Notes: generated from the sequence alone by a model not told the origin. Shown: positions 42,359 to 51,009, counted from the first letter of the stretch. The stretch: DNA of 64,000 nucleotides from PALSA-1296 sp038210275 (GCA_038210275.1 JBBQWV010000011.1:50633-114632); one strand, 5' to 3'. Translations and numbers: made by a program.

Positions 42359-43885
42359 TCAAAAATCTTTTATTATTCCAAAATGCAATTTCGCCCGGTC
42401 GAGCGTTTCATTCTTTGCTAAGCCGATGCTTGCCGATAATAACCCGAGCTGCGTATCAAATTGAAAACTTACTCCATACCCAAGTGGATACAATGTTTTG
42501 CCGTCGAATGTTGCAGTCATTGGGCGCTCCAAATATCCATAATCTGCGAAGATGCCGAGGAACGATGAGTGTCCTATCATCAGCCGATAATCTAAATGCA
42601 AGATCACAAAACGCGAGACGAGGAATTGTGATTCAAAATATCCGCGCAATGTTCGTAAGCCGCCGATACGAAAAAGATCGCTTTCATCGAGTTCGCCATT
42701 CGAGATGCTTATCATCTTTGCTGACACCGATGGAATAAAAATAAATCGCTCGGAGAAAGTTTTCATCGCAATTACTCCATCGAATGTAAGCGTACGAACT
42801 GAAAGCGATCTTGCCGAAAGACTATCGAATGATGTCTCGCCAGCAATGCTTTTTGAGCCATAACTTCCTCCGAGCGAGAGCAGAAATCCGCTGCGGGGTG
42901 CAGCAAGATTATCGCGCGTATCAAGCTTTCCTGAAACTCCGAGAGTCACGGATTTGCTATCATAAACTATTTGCGCTGCGCCCGGTACGATACGGTCGTA
43001 AGCGAACGACGCAGAAAGACTAAATCCGTTTGAGAGGATGAGTGTCGGCATCACCATGAAATTTGTTCGCGTATAAATACTATCTTCATCACGCTGCAAA
43101 AAAGAAATGCTCGCATTGATTGGAAATCCAAAAAGCCATGGCTCGATATAATGCGCGCTTAACTCTTGTGCAGTTCTTGTTTCGCGACGAAAATCGAGTG
43201 AAGCATTGCGAGCTGTGCCTGCAATATTCGTAAATCCAAGCGAGACGAAGCCGCTCAGGAACCCCGATTGGCTTGACGTTGGTGGAGGATTATATCCGAG
43301 AATTCCATCAATGTATGTCGAATGTGTTTCGCTTATCGTAATGCTGACACCGACCGATGAATCATTGATCGCAAAAATTTGCGGCGCACTGACTTCGGAA
43401 AATATTCCAAGATGCTCTATCCGATTGCGTGAAGCCTCGATAGAATTTTTATCGAAATACGGATTCTCACCGAGAAAAAATTCACGTATTATAATATTTG
43501 AATCGGTCACACTATTACCAATGACATTCACGGCGATAAGATGGGGGCGCTTGCCTTCGGTGATATGGAGAAAAATATCTAAGGATGCAGAATCACGTGG
43601 GACGATCTTTTCGATAATGATCTTTGCAAGAGGATAGCCGATGTCTTCGTAATTTTTTAGTGTACGGTCAATATCGCGCTCCAAGATCTCTTCGCGAAGT
43701 GTATCGCCCGGCTTTGAAAAAAAGGATTTAAGAATATCATCGGATGACAAATGCTCAGCGCCGGAAATGCGGATCGAGCCAATAGTATATTTTTGCTGAC
43801 CAATAGCAAAAGAAAATAGAAGGCACAAAAACAGAACCGCGATAGCGAATCTTTGAAAAATAAAATTAGTGACGACTGCCAACAT
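42359..43885 (-). CDS. Omp85/BamA-superfamily outer-membrane protein
   Basis: The protein has 508 residues: signal peptide (AIAVLFLCLLFSFAIGQ), two POTRA-like domains (about 28-185; YTIGSIRISGAEHLSSDDIL and LIAVNVIGNSVTDSNIIIREF) and a 16-strand-type barrel. The barrel carries the superfamily's loop-6 motif as LRTLRGYFESQF, normally (V/I)RG(F/Y), and it ends in Phe, the typical beta-signal end. Two POTRAs suggest a TamA-like or specialised Omp85 rather than BamA, which has five. It probably inserts or exports proteins at the outer membrane; the partner is unknown. A palindromic repeat lies just upstream. Confidence 0.85.
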   Translation of the reverse strand: MLAVVTNFIFQRFAIAVLFLCLLFSFAIGQQKYTIGSIRISGAEHLSSDDILKSFFSKPGDTLREEILERDIDRTLKNYEDIGYPLAKIIIEKIVPRDSASLDIFLHITEGKRPHLIAVNVIGNSVTDSNIIIREFFLGENPYFDKNSIEASRNRIEHLGIFSEVSAPQIFAINDSSVGVSITISETHSTYIDGILGYNPPPTSSQSGFLSGFVSLGFTNIAGTARNASLDFRRETRTAQELSAHYIEPWLFGFPINASISFLQRDEDSIYTRTNFMVMPTLILSNGFSLSASFAYDRIVPGAAQIVYDSKSVTLGVSGKLDTRDNLAAPRSGFLLSLGGSYGSKSIAGETSFDSLSARSLSVRTLTFDGVIAMKTFSERFIFIPSVSAKMISISNGELDESDLFRIGGLRTLRGYFESQFLVSRFVILHLDYRLMIGHSSFLGIFADYGYLERPMTATFDGKTLYPLGYGVSFQFDTQLGLLSASIGLAKNETLDRAKLHFGIIKDF

Positions 43886-43904
43886 TTTAAAGATTACTAA
43901 ACCG

Positions 43905-44018
43905 TGTCGTTGTGAGGAGTCTGCTTGCGGACGACGTGGTAATCTAAAACCTTAAAGGTAGTAATAAGTTTGAGATCTTAGATTGCCGCGTCGGACTAAA
44001 GTCCTCCTCGCAATGACA
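43905..44018. repeat. TCATTGCGAG palindromic repeat element, copy E (114 bp)
   Basis: Ends TGTCGTTGTGAG / CTCGCAATGACA, inner GGACTAAAGTCC (identical to the RAYT REP core) and arms AATCTAAAACCT-like / AGATCTTAGATT. The left end has two substitutions. Confidence 0.8.
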
Positions 44019-44542
44019 ATATTTGACGTTTACGTCTCTTTGAACGAATTCTAGTGTAGTGATGAATCCCGAGGAGAAGGGCAATATGCTGAGACCTGAT
44101 TTTGTTGAGGAGTATAATAATTGTAGTATATTGAAGTGGGGATGATAGGCACCTAGGACGGGAAAGGATGAGGTATGAAAAAAAGTCAAAAGCCAAAACA
44201 GGATTCATTCTTGTGACTTCTGACTTCTGAGTCTGTTGATAACCTGTTGATATGGGGAATGGTGGGGTGCGCGTGAACAGTTATATTGTTGAGTTATAAA
44301 GTATTTATGATGGCTTCATTATTATGTAAAGTGTTGATAGTTGGGGAAAGGATGGAGTCAAAAATGGGAATACTTGAATTACTGCTAGCTATGAGTTATT
44401 GGCTATCAGTTATTAGATGGTGTGCAGAGCGATGTTGTTGATTTATAAAGGACTTACAGGTGAACTTTGGGGTTTTAAACTGGCGGACTTAGAGTCCGAC
44501 CTACTGGAGAAAATAGGCTCCGGAAAAAATAAAATTACGGAT
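44019..44542. other. Intergenic region without a supported gene
   Basis: Over 500 AT-rich bases between the Omp85 gene and the T9SS gene at 44624. It contains two DnaA-box-like nonamers (TGTTGATAA at 44234-44242 and TGTTGATAT at 44245-44253) and a weak REP-like hairpin CGGACT-TAG-AGTCCG (44484-44498). No coding frame with protein-like character on either strand. Confidence 0.5.
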
Positions 44543-44576
44543 TTGAAACGTTTGTGCCGGGAATGTTGTATATTTG
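44543..44576 (+). promoter_or_regulatory. Promoter of the short T9SS protein
   Basis: TTGAAA (44543-44548) and TATATTTG (44569-44576), 20 bp apart, 47 bp before the ATG at 44624. Also a TTTG at 44551. Confidence 0.6.
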
Positions 44577-44623
44577 TATGAACTCTCTCTCGACGAAACA
44601 CTATAATCGAAGGGAAAAAAACA

Positions 44624-45139
44624 ATGAAGATTCGAGGATTACTAATTGCAGGAGCGTGTATTGCGTTGAGTGCCGCATCGGCATTTGCGCAGTATTCGAT
44701 CGTATCAAGCGTAATCGGCTCGGGTGGTGGGCAAATGTCGAACGGCACCTATTCTATGAATGGGACAATCGGTCAGGCAGTTGTCGGCGTCACCAGTGGG
44801 AATTCCTTTTTAGTAGATCAGGGCTTTTGGCACATGTTGCCGACAGCGAATGGTGTACTGACTGGACCTGCAGCCGGATATGATCTTGAGCAGAACTTCC
44901 CGAACCCGTTTAACCCGTCAACCGTGATTCGTTTCACTATTCCTGAGCGTGTGAAAGTGACCCTCAAGGTCATGAACCTCCTCGGTGAAGAAGTGAAGCG
45001 TCTTATTGATGGCGAGTATTACGAAGCCGGAAAGTACGATGTCGATTTTCTTGCGCAGGGTCTTCCGTCCGGTACTTATGTTTACAGACTTGAAGCAGGC
45101 AACTACGTAAAGTCGCGTAAAATGGTATTGGCGAAATAA
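44624..45139 (+). CDS. Short T9SS-sorted secreted protein
   Basis: The protein has 171 residues: signal peptide (ACIALSAASAFAQ), then a 55-residue glycine-rich segment (YSIVSSVIGSGGGQMSNGTYSM ... VDQGFWH) that Bacteroidota use as a beta repeat, then DLEQNFPNPFNPSTVIRFTIPE and a FlgD-like/T9SS type A domain to the end. The passenger is very small for a T9SS cargo. The promoter, single gene and terminator make a tidy, probably well-expressed unit. Function unknown; abundant surface protein is a guess. Confidence 0.85.
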   Translation: MKIRGLLIAGACIALSAASAFAQYSIVSSVIGSGGGQMSNGTYSMNGTIGQAVVGVTSGNSFLVDQGFWHMLPTANGVLTGPAAGYDLEQNFPNPFNPSTVIRFTIPERVKVTLKVMNLLGEEVKRLIDGEYYEAGKYDVDFLAQGLPSGTYVYRLEAGNYVKSRKMVLAK

Positions 45140-45181
45140 CCTGACCAGAGACAGTATTTCGACGAGAGTATCAACTCTTTT

Positions 45182-45208
45182 AAAACCCCTTCAATGCGAA
45201 GGGGTTTT
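45182..45208 (+). terminator. Rho-independent terminator
   Basis: Perfect 11-bp stem AAAACCCCTTC / GAAGGGGTTTT, loop AATGC, 42 bp after the stop of the short T9SS gene. Confidence 0.9.
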
Positions 45209-45280
45209 ATATTTTAGGGGAATTGAGAATGCAGAATTGTGAAGAGGGATACGCTTCAGTAAAGACAAACGATCTACCAA

Positions 45281-45325
45281 CGATTACGGGATTCTTCACT
45301 CCGCTTCACTACGTTCAGAATGACA
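45281..45325. repeat. Partial TCATTCTGAGC element
   Basis: Right half only: GATTACGGGATTCTTCACT, then CGTTCAGAATGACAG. It matches the right half of 33301-33425 and ends two bases before the stop of the next gene. Confidence 0.65.
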
Positions 45326-45327
45326 GA

Positions 45328-46188
45328 CTATTTCGGCATTTTAATTTTTACTGTCAGGTCTTCCGGGTTTTGGTTGGCTCCCGTATATTCTATTTCTAAG
45401 GTTGTCGAACCCGATGTTGCTTTGATGAAATTCGGCAGGGCGAAATTCTTCTTATCGAAAGTCCCTTCGTAGGTAATAGTAATATCGGCTTTGGGAAGTG
45501 TTGTACTTTCGAATGGAATAATATGATTCCATCTTTCATACTGCGTTATTGCCAGCGAAGCTTTGCTTGAGGTATTCGTCGGAAGTTTTCCGCGAAGGCT
45601 TATCGCTTCAGTGATATTCGTAAAAGCTCGTTGAATATAAAGAACGTGATGGAATTCTGAAAATGATCTAAGAATTGCCGTATCGCCGATCGCAAGCTGC
45701 GTTGCATTCGGAGCCAAGCCGTAGATGACATCACTTAATGCCTCGAGGGTTAAGCCTTTCATTCCGGTTATTGACTGCAAGGTTTTTGGATCTGGTTTGC
45801 CGCGATATTTTTCTCCTTCGATGACGTTGTAAAATTGATATTCTTCCGGAGCACCGAGGAATTTTGCGCCGGTAATTCCGAATGGTCCGGAGACGATCAT
45901 ACTGAGAGAATCAACCCGTGAAGGATTTGTAATTCCTTGCAGCCGTTTGGATTTCAGATCGAAATGTCCGCTTTGCGATGAGCCGCCGTCGCTCAGGGTA
46001 ATGCTGCCCTCAGCGCTGAGGCTACAGGCAATAGCTGATTCGTCATTGAGGCATCGCAGGACAGCATCAAGAGATTGTTGATCGGGACTAATAGCAGCAA
46101 TGGTATTTTTCTTTTCTTCAGTTGCAGTGCGAGAAGTGCAGCTTGCCAAAGCAAGCAGCAAAAGGGTTATCAGTAATGGTTTATTCAT
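45328..46188 (-). CDS. Lipoprotein of unknown function
   Basis: The protein has 286 residues. Lipobox LALASC with Cys at about 17 marks it as a lipoprotein. The rest is soluble and beta-rich with SMIVSGPFGITGAKFLGAPEE and LEIEYTGANQ; I recall a similar outline in DUF4292-like or LolA/LppX-fold envelope proteins that bind lipids, but cannot confirm it. Clear ATG start at 46188. No operon partner: 37 bp separate it from the upstream dipeptidase gene on the same strand, so the two may be co-transcribed. Confidence 0.65.
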   Translation of the reverse strand: MNKPLLITLLLLALASCTSRTATEEKKNTIAAISPDQQSLDAVLRCLNDESAIACSLSAEGSITLSDGGSSQSGHFDLKSKRLQGITNPSRVDSLSMIVSGPFGITGAKFLGAPEEYQFYNVIEGEKYRGKPDPKTLQSITGMKGLTLEALSDVIYGLAPNATQLAIGDTAILRSFSEFHHVLYIQRAFTNITEAISLRGKLPTNTSSKASLAITQYERWNHIIPFESTTLPKADITITYEGTFDKKNFALPNFIKATSGSTTLEIEYTGANQNPEDLTVKIKMPK

Positions 46189-46225
46189 GAAAAATCTTAC
46201 GGTTGAAATTGTCGAACGTTACAAG

Positions 46226-46921
46226 TTAATCGAACTGCTTATAGTTCTGACGAACAATATGCTCCGGCAATGCTTCATAATGCCACCATTCCCGTTGAAG
46301 CTGATGGAATCCTGCACGTTTCATCAATGATCGAAGTAGCAAGCGATTAGCATATTGTTCTTTCGATAATTTTCCGGAGTGCAAAAATTGAGCTTCGAAT
46401 CGCGGCTCTGCTAAAGTAGTAAAATCATCGAACGGCGTTCCCATGTCAAGTGGGTTGCCCTTATCATCTTGTAATGACAAGTCAATCGCAAATCCGTAGC
46501 AATGAATTCCGTACGAAGGATATGCAACGTAATGAGCTTTGGGAGTACCTTTAACATTTTGATAAAGTTTTTTCTGTACAGAGAGCGGGCGGAAAGCATC
46601 AAAGACAATAAATTTCCAACCGGGATTTTCTTTTGACAGTAAGTTACAAGCTTTTTGAAATTTTACCGCAGCGATTGGATGGAGAGAGCAGCTATATTTA
46701 TTGGTATCGAGAATTACGCCACAAAAATTATTGGTACTGGAATATCGCTTATCGAGTTTGACATTCGGAAAAGCTGTAATGTCAATAAAATTCTGATGTG
46801 ATGAGGAAAGTGAATGGATAGGAGGTTGAGCAAACGTATTTTCTGAAAAAGAAAACATAGTAATTAAGACCCAAAGGGAAAGGTAGTAAATAGTTTTTAT
46901 TCTAGGTAAAAGTAATTGCAA
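46226..46921 (-). CDS. D-alanyl-D-alanine dipeptidase (M15, VanX/DdpX-like)
   Basis: The protein has 231 residues. The M15 site is complete: H140 and D147 (GIHCYGFAIDLSL) and H214 as zinc ligands, E211 of REWWHY as base, and R111 (FDAFRPLSVQ) as the oxyanion residue. The phrase DMGTPFDDF is typical of VanX/DdpX. It hydrolyses D-Ala-D-Ala, in DdpX for recycling the peptidoglycan dipeptide. The only start giving a signal peptide is TTG at 46921 (YLSLWVLITMFSFSENTFAQ); the first ATG (46858) would leave too short a leader. No van ligase or regulator is adjacent, so housekeeping or scavenging is likelier than glycopeptide resistance. Confidence 0.88.
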   Translation of the reverse strand: MQLLLPRIKTIYYLSLWVLITMFSFSENTFAQPPIHSLSSSHQNFIDITAFPNVKLDKRYSSTNNFCGVILDTNKYSCSLHPIAAVKFQKACNLLSKENPGWKFIVFDAFRPLSVQKKLYQNVKGTPKAHYVAYPSYGIHCYGFAIDLSLQDDKGNPLDMGTPFDDFTTLAEPRFEAQFLHSGKLSKEQYANRLLLRSLMKRAGFHQLQREWWHYEALPEHIVRQNYKQFD

Positions 46922-47045
46922 GGTGGTGAGATGATCTAATCTATTCGATTACTGCATTTGAGTCAGCAGCGGTGATGTTAATAAGCACAAAGTTGAAAAT
47001 GTATAAAGAGACCACATAATTAAGTATTGGCAGTATTTTTATATA

Positions 47046-47053
47046 CAAATATA
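47046..47053 (-). promoter_or_regulatory. -7 box upstream of the dipeptidase gene
   Basis: Minus-strand TATATTTG, 125 bp before the TTG start at 46921 and just after the stop of the preceding gene. Confidence 0.4.
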
Positions 47054-47065
47054 CCATAGTTCTGG

Positions 47066-47689
47066 TCAATGCCCTTTATTAAAATTTTCTCTGAGCATAT
47101 TCACGAGTTGTAGATTTACTGACTGACCTCCACAAGGTTCAACATAAGCCGATAAAAGTGTTGACATATTCCGAGCATCAATGAGTCTTGCACTTAATGA
47201 AGTTAGTACATAATGTTCTCCGCGATTATATTCTTCAGGTCCTTTTGCTGAGACTTCGCGAACTTTGCCGGTTGAGTCAGCAACCTTATTATAGGAGGAT
47301 CCGATAATCCCACTTTCAGCAGGGATGAATGTATAAGCAGCTGAAGAAAGGAGGATTGCATCGACGTGAAGATTAGAGGCAAGTGCGGGGACGTTTTTAT
47401 CTTCTATGCCTTTATCAAGATCAAGTCCGAGCTTCACCGCTTCGGATTGTGCAGCTGTTCTATCTATGATCTTAAACCCGGCTTCAAGAAACGGAGTTGC
47501 AAAATCATCTGAAAAATTTGGGAGGATACGTAGCATCGGATTTCCGTTCACAGTAGCAGGCAAGATTAAAATGCTCAGTGATTGGGATTTATTAAAATCT
47601 TTACTTGCCGTCAGATGTGACTGCGTACAGGTATTGCATCCAATAAAGGAAAAAGAAAAAAGTAGAACAATTGTAATCAGAGTTTTCAT
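47066..47689 (-). CDS. Putative lipoprotein, CsgG/GNA1162-like outline
   Basis: The protein has 207 residues. The lipobox region FSFIGCNTC predicts lipidation at Cys18. The order that follows is like CsgG or GNA1162/DUF799-type outer-membrane lipoproteins: a LPAT strand, a segment for turning off at FLEAGFKIIDRT, and an ASNLHVDAILLSSA strand with an alpha/beta alternation. The family match is by pattern only. Clear ATG start. It lies upstream of the dipeptidase gene on the same strand with a 144-bp gap containing a promoter box. Confidence 0.6.
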   Translation of the reverse strand: MKTLITIVLLFSFSFIGCNTCTQSHLTASKDFNKSQSLSILILPATVNGNPMLRILPNFSDDFATPFLEAGFKIIDRTAAQSEAVKLGLDLDKGIEDKNVPALASNLHVDAILLSSAAYTFIPAESGIIGSSYNKVADSTGKVREVSAKGPEEYNRGEHYVLTSLSARLIDARNMSTLLSAYVEPCGGQSVNLQLVNMLRENFNKGH

Positions 47690-47712
47690 AATGAATAATG
47701 ATTGGTAAATGG

Positions 47713-47720
47713 CAAAAATA
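47713..47720 (-). promoter_or_regulatory. -7 box upstream of the CsgG-like lipoprotein gene
   Basis: Minus-strand TATTTTTG, 23 bp before the ATG at 47689. Confidence 0.4.
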
Positions 47721-47864
47721 CGAACAAATTACCCAAATGATACATTAATTCTTGCTCATGAAGGAGAATTGAGAATCAAGAGAAGTTGTTTTAATGATCA
47801 GAATGATACCCCTGAAACGTCCGATATAGATTAACGTATATTCCAAATAATTTTTATTTATTTT

Positions 47865-48341
47865 ATGGCAACAGAAAAAGCTACTTTTGGCGCGGGATGT
47901 TTTTGGCAGATCGAGGAAATGTATCGGACTGTTCCAGGCGTGATCTCGGCAACAAGCGGATACGAGGGCGGAAATCTTAATAATCCGACGTACCGCGATG
48001 TCTGTACCGATGAGACAGGTCATGCGGAAGTTGTCGAGATCGAATTTGACCCCGCGATTGTCAGTTATGAAACCCTGCTTAATATTTTCTGGAATAATCA
48101 TAACCCCACAACACTGAATCGTCAAGGACCCGATGTCGGATCGCAATACCGGTCGGCGATCTTTTTTCATACTCTGGAGCAAGAGAAAATTGCCCGCGAA
48201 TCCAAAGCAAATTTAGAAGCAAGCGGGAAATTCAAGAAGGCTATCGTTACAGAAGTCACACCAGCTTCGACTTTTTGGGCAGCGGAAGATTATCATCAGA
48301 AATATTTATTCAAGCGCGGGATGACGCATTGTCATGTGTAA
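47865..48341 (+). CDS. msrA: Peptide-methionine (S)-S-oxide reductase
   Basis: Reduces the S-form of methionine sulfoxide in proteins with thioredoxin. The protein has 158 residues. The catalytic motif GAGCFW holds Cys12, followed by SATSGYEGG, HAEVVEIEFDP and the substrate-binding segment YRSAIFFH. The C-terminus RGMTHCHV supplies a likely resolving Cys. No signal peptide, so cytoplasmic. Normal length for short-form MsrA. Single gene ending in a bidirectional terminator. Confidence 0.95.
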   Translation: MATEKATFGAGCFWQIEEMYRTVPGVISATSGYEGGNLNNPTYRDVCTDETGHAEVVEIEFDPAIVSYETLLNIFWNNHNPTTLNRQGPDVGSQYRSAIFFHTLEQEKIARESKANLEASGKFKKAIVTEVTPASTFWAAEDYHQKYLFKRGMTHCHV

Positions 48342-48435
48342 TGTCTAATAATAAAGGTGGCATTGAGAGTAGGGTTTTAGCCCGTCTGATCAATCTCGTA
48401 ATAGAAAGAACATTTTTTGGAAGATCTAAAAACAA

Positions 48436-48459
48436 AACGCGCTCCCTAAAGAGCGCGTT
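48436..48459. terminator. Bidirectional terminator after msrA
   Basis: Stem AACGCGCTC / GAGCGCGTT with a CCTAAA loop. A-rich left flank. It serves convergent msrA and the gene at 48497. Confidence 0.8.
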
Positions 48460-48496
48460 CTAATCATGCATCATCCTTCTTCTGTTAGACCAAATT

Positions 48497-48907
48497 TTAT
48501 CGCAGGCTTGCTTTATCCTGCACTTGAACTGCGGTGATCGTTGTCACAACAAAATCTTTTTCCATCTGCACTGTTTTTGAAGCCGAAGGAGTTTCGATCA
48601 ACTCATCCTTGGTGATAATATCTTCGCCTTCCAAGTGCACCCAATATTTTTTGTTTGTCTGCAATACTACAAGATACGCACCGGTTTCGCTATTGGATTT
48701 GCTTGCAGTGATCTCGACCGCTTTATCGCCAGCAGCACGGACACTGACCTTCACTGAGTGTGCCTTACCAGTTGCCTCATTACGAACGACACCCTTGAGG
48801 ACGACAACTGCCTTCGAAAACTGGGCATAAGCCTGCGAACCACCGAAAAGGTTGAAAGCCAACCCTACTATCGCGATCGCTACTATTTTTGTCATCTTAT
48901 TCTTCAT
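48497..48907 (-). CDS. Small secreted beta-sandwich protein
   Basis: The protein has 136 residues: signal peptide (AIAIVGLAFNLFGGSQAYAQ), then a domain with VVLKGVVRNEATGKAHSVKV and SETGAYLVVLQTNKKYWVHL. This alternation of GxVxN...TGxY and YxVxL is that of carboxypeptidase-regulatory-like/CNA-B-type beta sandwiches, which in Bacteroidota act as linkers in OmpA and TonB proteins. Here it stands alone. Ends ITAVQVQDKASLR with no T9SS motif. Periplasmic or outer-membrane-associated role inferred. Confidence 0.65.
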   Translation of the reverse strand: MKNKMTKIVAIAIVGLAFNLFGGSQAYAQFSKAVVVLKGVVRNEATGKAHSVKVSVRAAGDKAVEITASKSNSETGAYLVVLQTNKKYWVHLEGEDIITKDELIETPSASKTVQMEKDFVVTTITAVQVQDKASLR

Positions 48908-49242
48908 TGTAGTCTTGAAGCCAATTTTGTATAGTTTTTAGTTCAATATCATTGGCTCTGGGACTATCTATAGAAAAAACCGTGCCAAACTTTTCAAAAA
49001 CTGGAGAAATAATGAGGAAATATTGAGAATTGCTGAAATAATAGCAGAAATGGCAGGAATGGAGGAAATGGCTCGATTAAAAATTACATCGTCATTGCGA
49101 TGAGGGCGTTAGCCCGACGTGGCAATCTAAAATCTCAAAATCTACTACAAAATCGACAGTTTAGATTGGTCCACTTCGCTCGGAATGACGTTATTTGAAA
49201 ATTCATTTCAAATATAAGACACTACGCTAAATTGTAACCGCT
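48908..49242. other. 335-bp intergenic region with repeat copy F
   Basis: Holds an AT-rich leader for the 48497-48907 gene, then repeat copy F (49091-49189). No coding frame supported. Confidence 0.55.
49091..49189. repeat. TCATTGCGAG palindromic repeat element, copy F (99 bp, degenerate)
   Basis: GTCATTGCGA on the left, TCGGAATGAC on the right (mismatched end), inner arms GCAATCTAAA / TTTAGATTG and a GGGCGTTAGCCC core. Confidence 0.7.
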
Positions 49243-50184
49243 TTAGTTAATGCCTGTCTTTGGTACATTCCCGACAAATATGATCTTGCCCTTTTGTTCA
49301 GTGGCGTCGGTACCATTTTCGATCGAAATAGCAAAAGAATCGGCATACCGGAGTTTTGTGGGAATACTGATGACCTGAGAATTTTTCTGAGAATCTACTT
49401 TGAAACTACCGACTGCAACCGGAGATCTGTTGCCGACAGTTGCCCAAAGAACATACGATTTATTCGGATCAAGCGGACGCAATGTCTCTCGCAGGATTGC
49501 AATCGTTTTCTGCTTCGGACTAAAGAAAAGATGCTGACGTGCTGATCCAAGCGGAGCACTTGCCAACGTCACAAGTCTTGCATCATTCTCAGCGAACATT
49601 GCAATAAATTTACGTGAAATGGCGCCATCATTATCTGAAGTTTTTCCGGCAAGCGGCAAAGAATCATTCTCGGATTTGATATTTGCGTTGTCATTATTCT
49701 GACGCAGCGAATCAGTTTGCTTCAACAGCGCTTTCATCAGATCATTGCTTCTATCAAGTTTAGCGGATTTCGAGACATTCATCGCAAGAAGAACGCAGAG
49801 AAGCGAAGTAGCAGCAAGACTTGAAAAAATATAAAAACGAGTACGGCGTTTTAATTTAACAGCATCTTCCGATGGCGCCGGTTTACGAAGATCATCACGG
49901 CTGGTGCTTCCATTTTGCGATACACTAATCTTTTCTACATGTTCAAGTAAAGCCGCTCTTGCAGAAACCGGAGGCTCAAGTAATGGAACGGCAAGAGCTA
50001 AAATAGAACAAGCCGCAAGCATCTTCTCCAATGTTTTGGAAAGATACGGATCGCCGGATTCGACAAGTCCTTCGAATTCTCGAAGCCCTGCTTCATCTTC
50101 ACTTAATGCTCCGAGAGTATAAGCAGCGCATAGCTCTTCGATATGCTCGCGTTGGACATCGTTATATATTTGTTCGGTTGACAT
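49243..50184 (-). CDS. Anti-sigma factor, RskA-like
   Basis: The protein has 313 residues. The N-terminal cytoplasmic part (1-115) carries the anti-sigma-K pattern LCAAYTLGALSEDEAGLREFE. A single transmembrane helix lies at about 119-140 (FYIFSSLAATSLLCVLLAM). The periplasmic RskA domain has the family strand phrases KTIAILRETLRPLDPNKSYVLWATV and PVAVGSFKVD. It binds and silences the sigma factor encoded 35 bp upstream, on the same strand. The signal that triggers release is unknown; RskA relatives in other bacteria respond to redox or envelope stress. Inside-out topology inferred. Confidence 0.85.
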   Translation of the reverse strand: MSTEQIYNDVQREHIEELCAAYTLGALSEDEAGLREFEGLVESGDPYLSKTLEKMLAACSILALAVPLLEPPVSARAALLEHVEKISVSQNGSTSRDDLRKPAPSEDAVKLKRRTRFYIFSSLAATSLLCVLLAMNVSKSAKLDRSNDLMKALLKQTDSLRQNNDNANIKSENDSLPLAGKTSDNDGAISRKFIAMFAENDARLVTLASAPLGSARQHLFFSPKQKTIAILRETLRPLDPNKSYVLWATVGNRSPVAVGSFKVDSQKNSQVISIPTKLRYADSFAISIENGTDATEQKGKIIFVGNVPKTGIN

Positions 50185-50219
50185 ACTACAATAGAAGCTT
50201 GTACAACAATACTGAAAAA

Positions 50220-50891
50220 CTAAAAACTACTTTCGCCTAAGATCCCTACTAATTTTAACATTCCGTTTCGCATCCGGGTCTTGATCGTCCCGATCGGTTC
50301 ACCAAGCATTCCTGCTATTTCCGATTGCGAGTATCCTTCGTAATACGATAGATAAATCGCATTGCGCTGTAGCTCCGGTAGCTGATCCAAAGCCTGCTTA
50401 ACCTGATGCCGCTCATCACTTTCGATCACCTCGCTCAGCGGAGTGTGATGAGTTGTGGTCTGATCGTTTGTGATCTCAGCAATATCATCATTCGTTTCCA
50501 AAGCAGATTTTTTATATCTGCGGGAGCGAAGAGTATTAATAGACTTATTGTGGGCAAGGGTAAGAAGCCACGTAACAAAGCTGCCTCGTTCATTATCAAA
50601 CAGTCCGGCTTTATGCCATACTTGCAAGAAAACATCTTGCTGTAATTCACGGGCATCATCTTCGCTGCGAACGATCCTCATTGTCAACGAGTAGATCAAC
50701 TTGGCATACTTATCATATAGTATAGCAAGCGACTTTTGATCTCCCTCGGAAATGCGGGCAAGAAGATCAAGATCTTCTTGATTAGACTTCTCTTTATCTA
50801 TACGCATTTTTGGCACAGAGCGGATTGGTGCGCCGGAAGTGGAAGTCTCGGATTGAGGTGAAAATTTCTGATTATATGAAGTTTGCGGCAT
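50220..50891 (-). CDS. ECF RNA polymerase sigma factor (SigK-like)
   Basis: The protein has 223 residues with two sigma regions: region 2 (LYDKYAKLIYSLTMRIVRSEDDARELQQDVFLQVW) and region 4 (LPELQRNAIYLSYYEGYSQSEIAGMLGEPIGTIKTRMRNGM). The 40-residue N-terminal extension is unusual for an ECF. It directs RNA polymerase to a regulon set by its anti-sigma partner immediately downstream. The sigma/anti-sigma order and spacing support co-transcription. Target promoters cannot be told from here. Confidence 0.92.
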   Translation of the reverse strand: MPQTSYNQKFSPQSETSTSGAPIRSVPKMRIDKEKSNQEDLDLLARISEGDQKSLAILYDKYAKLIYSLTMRIVRSEDDARELQQDVFLQVWHKAGLFDNERGSFVTWLLTLAHNKSINTLRSRRYKKSALETNDDIAEITNDQTTTHHTPLSEVIESDERHQVKQALDQLPELQRNAIYLSYYEGYSQSEIAGMLGEPIGTIKTRMRNGMLKLVGILGESSF

Positions 50892-51009
50892 ATCTCTCTC
50901 AACACACAGAAGAGAAATATTGTCCCATTGGGTATTGATTGAACCTAGATTTGGGGGCTTCTCGGCTACGATTTTCTCGGGAAGTTTTTCTGCATTCTTC
51001 TGCTAATGA

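Noticed and set aside
46226..46921. Vancomycin resistance cluster
   Set aside because: Only the dipeptidase is present; no ligase, dehydrogenase or VanRS pair.
47745..48182. 145-codon minus-strand frame antisense to msrA
   Set aside because: Overlaps most of msrA on the other strand and includes intergenic sequence; no family resemblance.
6212..49189. CRISPR array from the recurring palindromes
   Set aside because: Copies are tens of kilobases to kilobases apart, without regular spacing or spacers; they are dispersed repeats.
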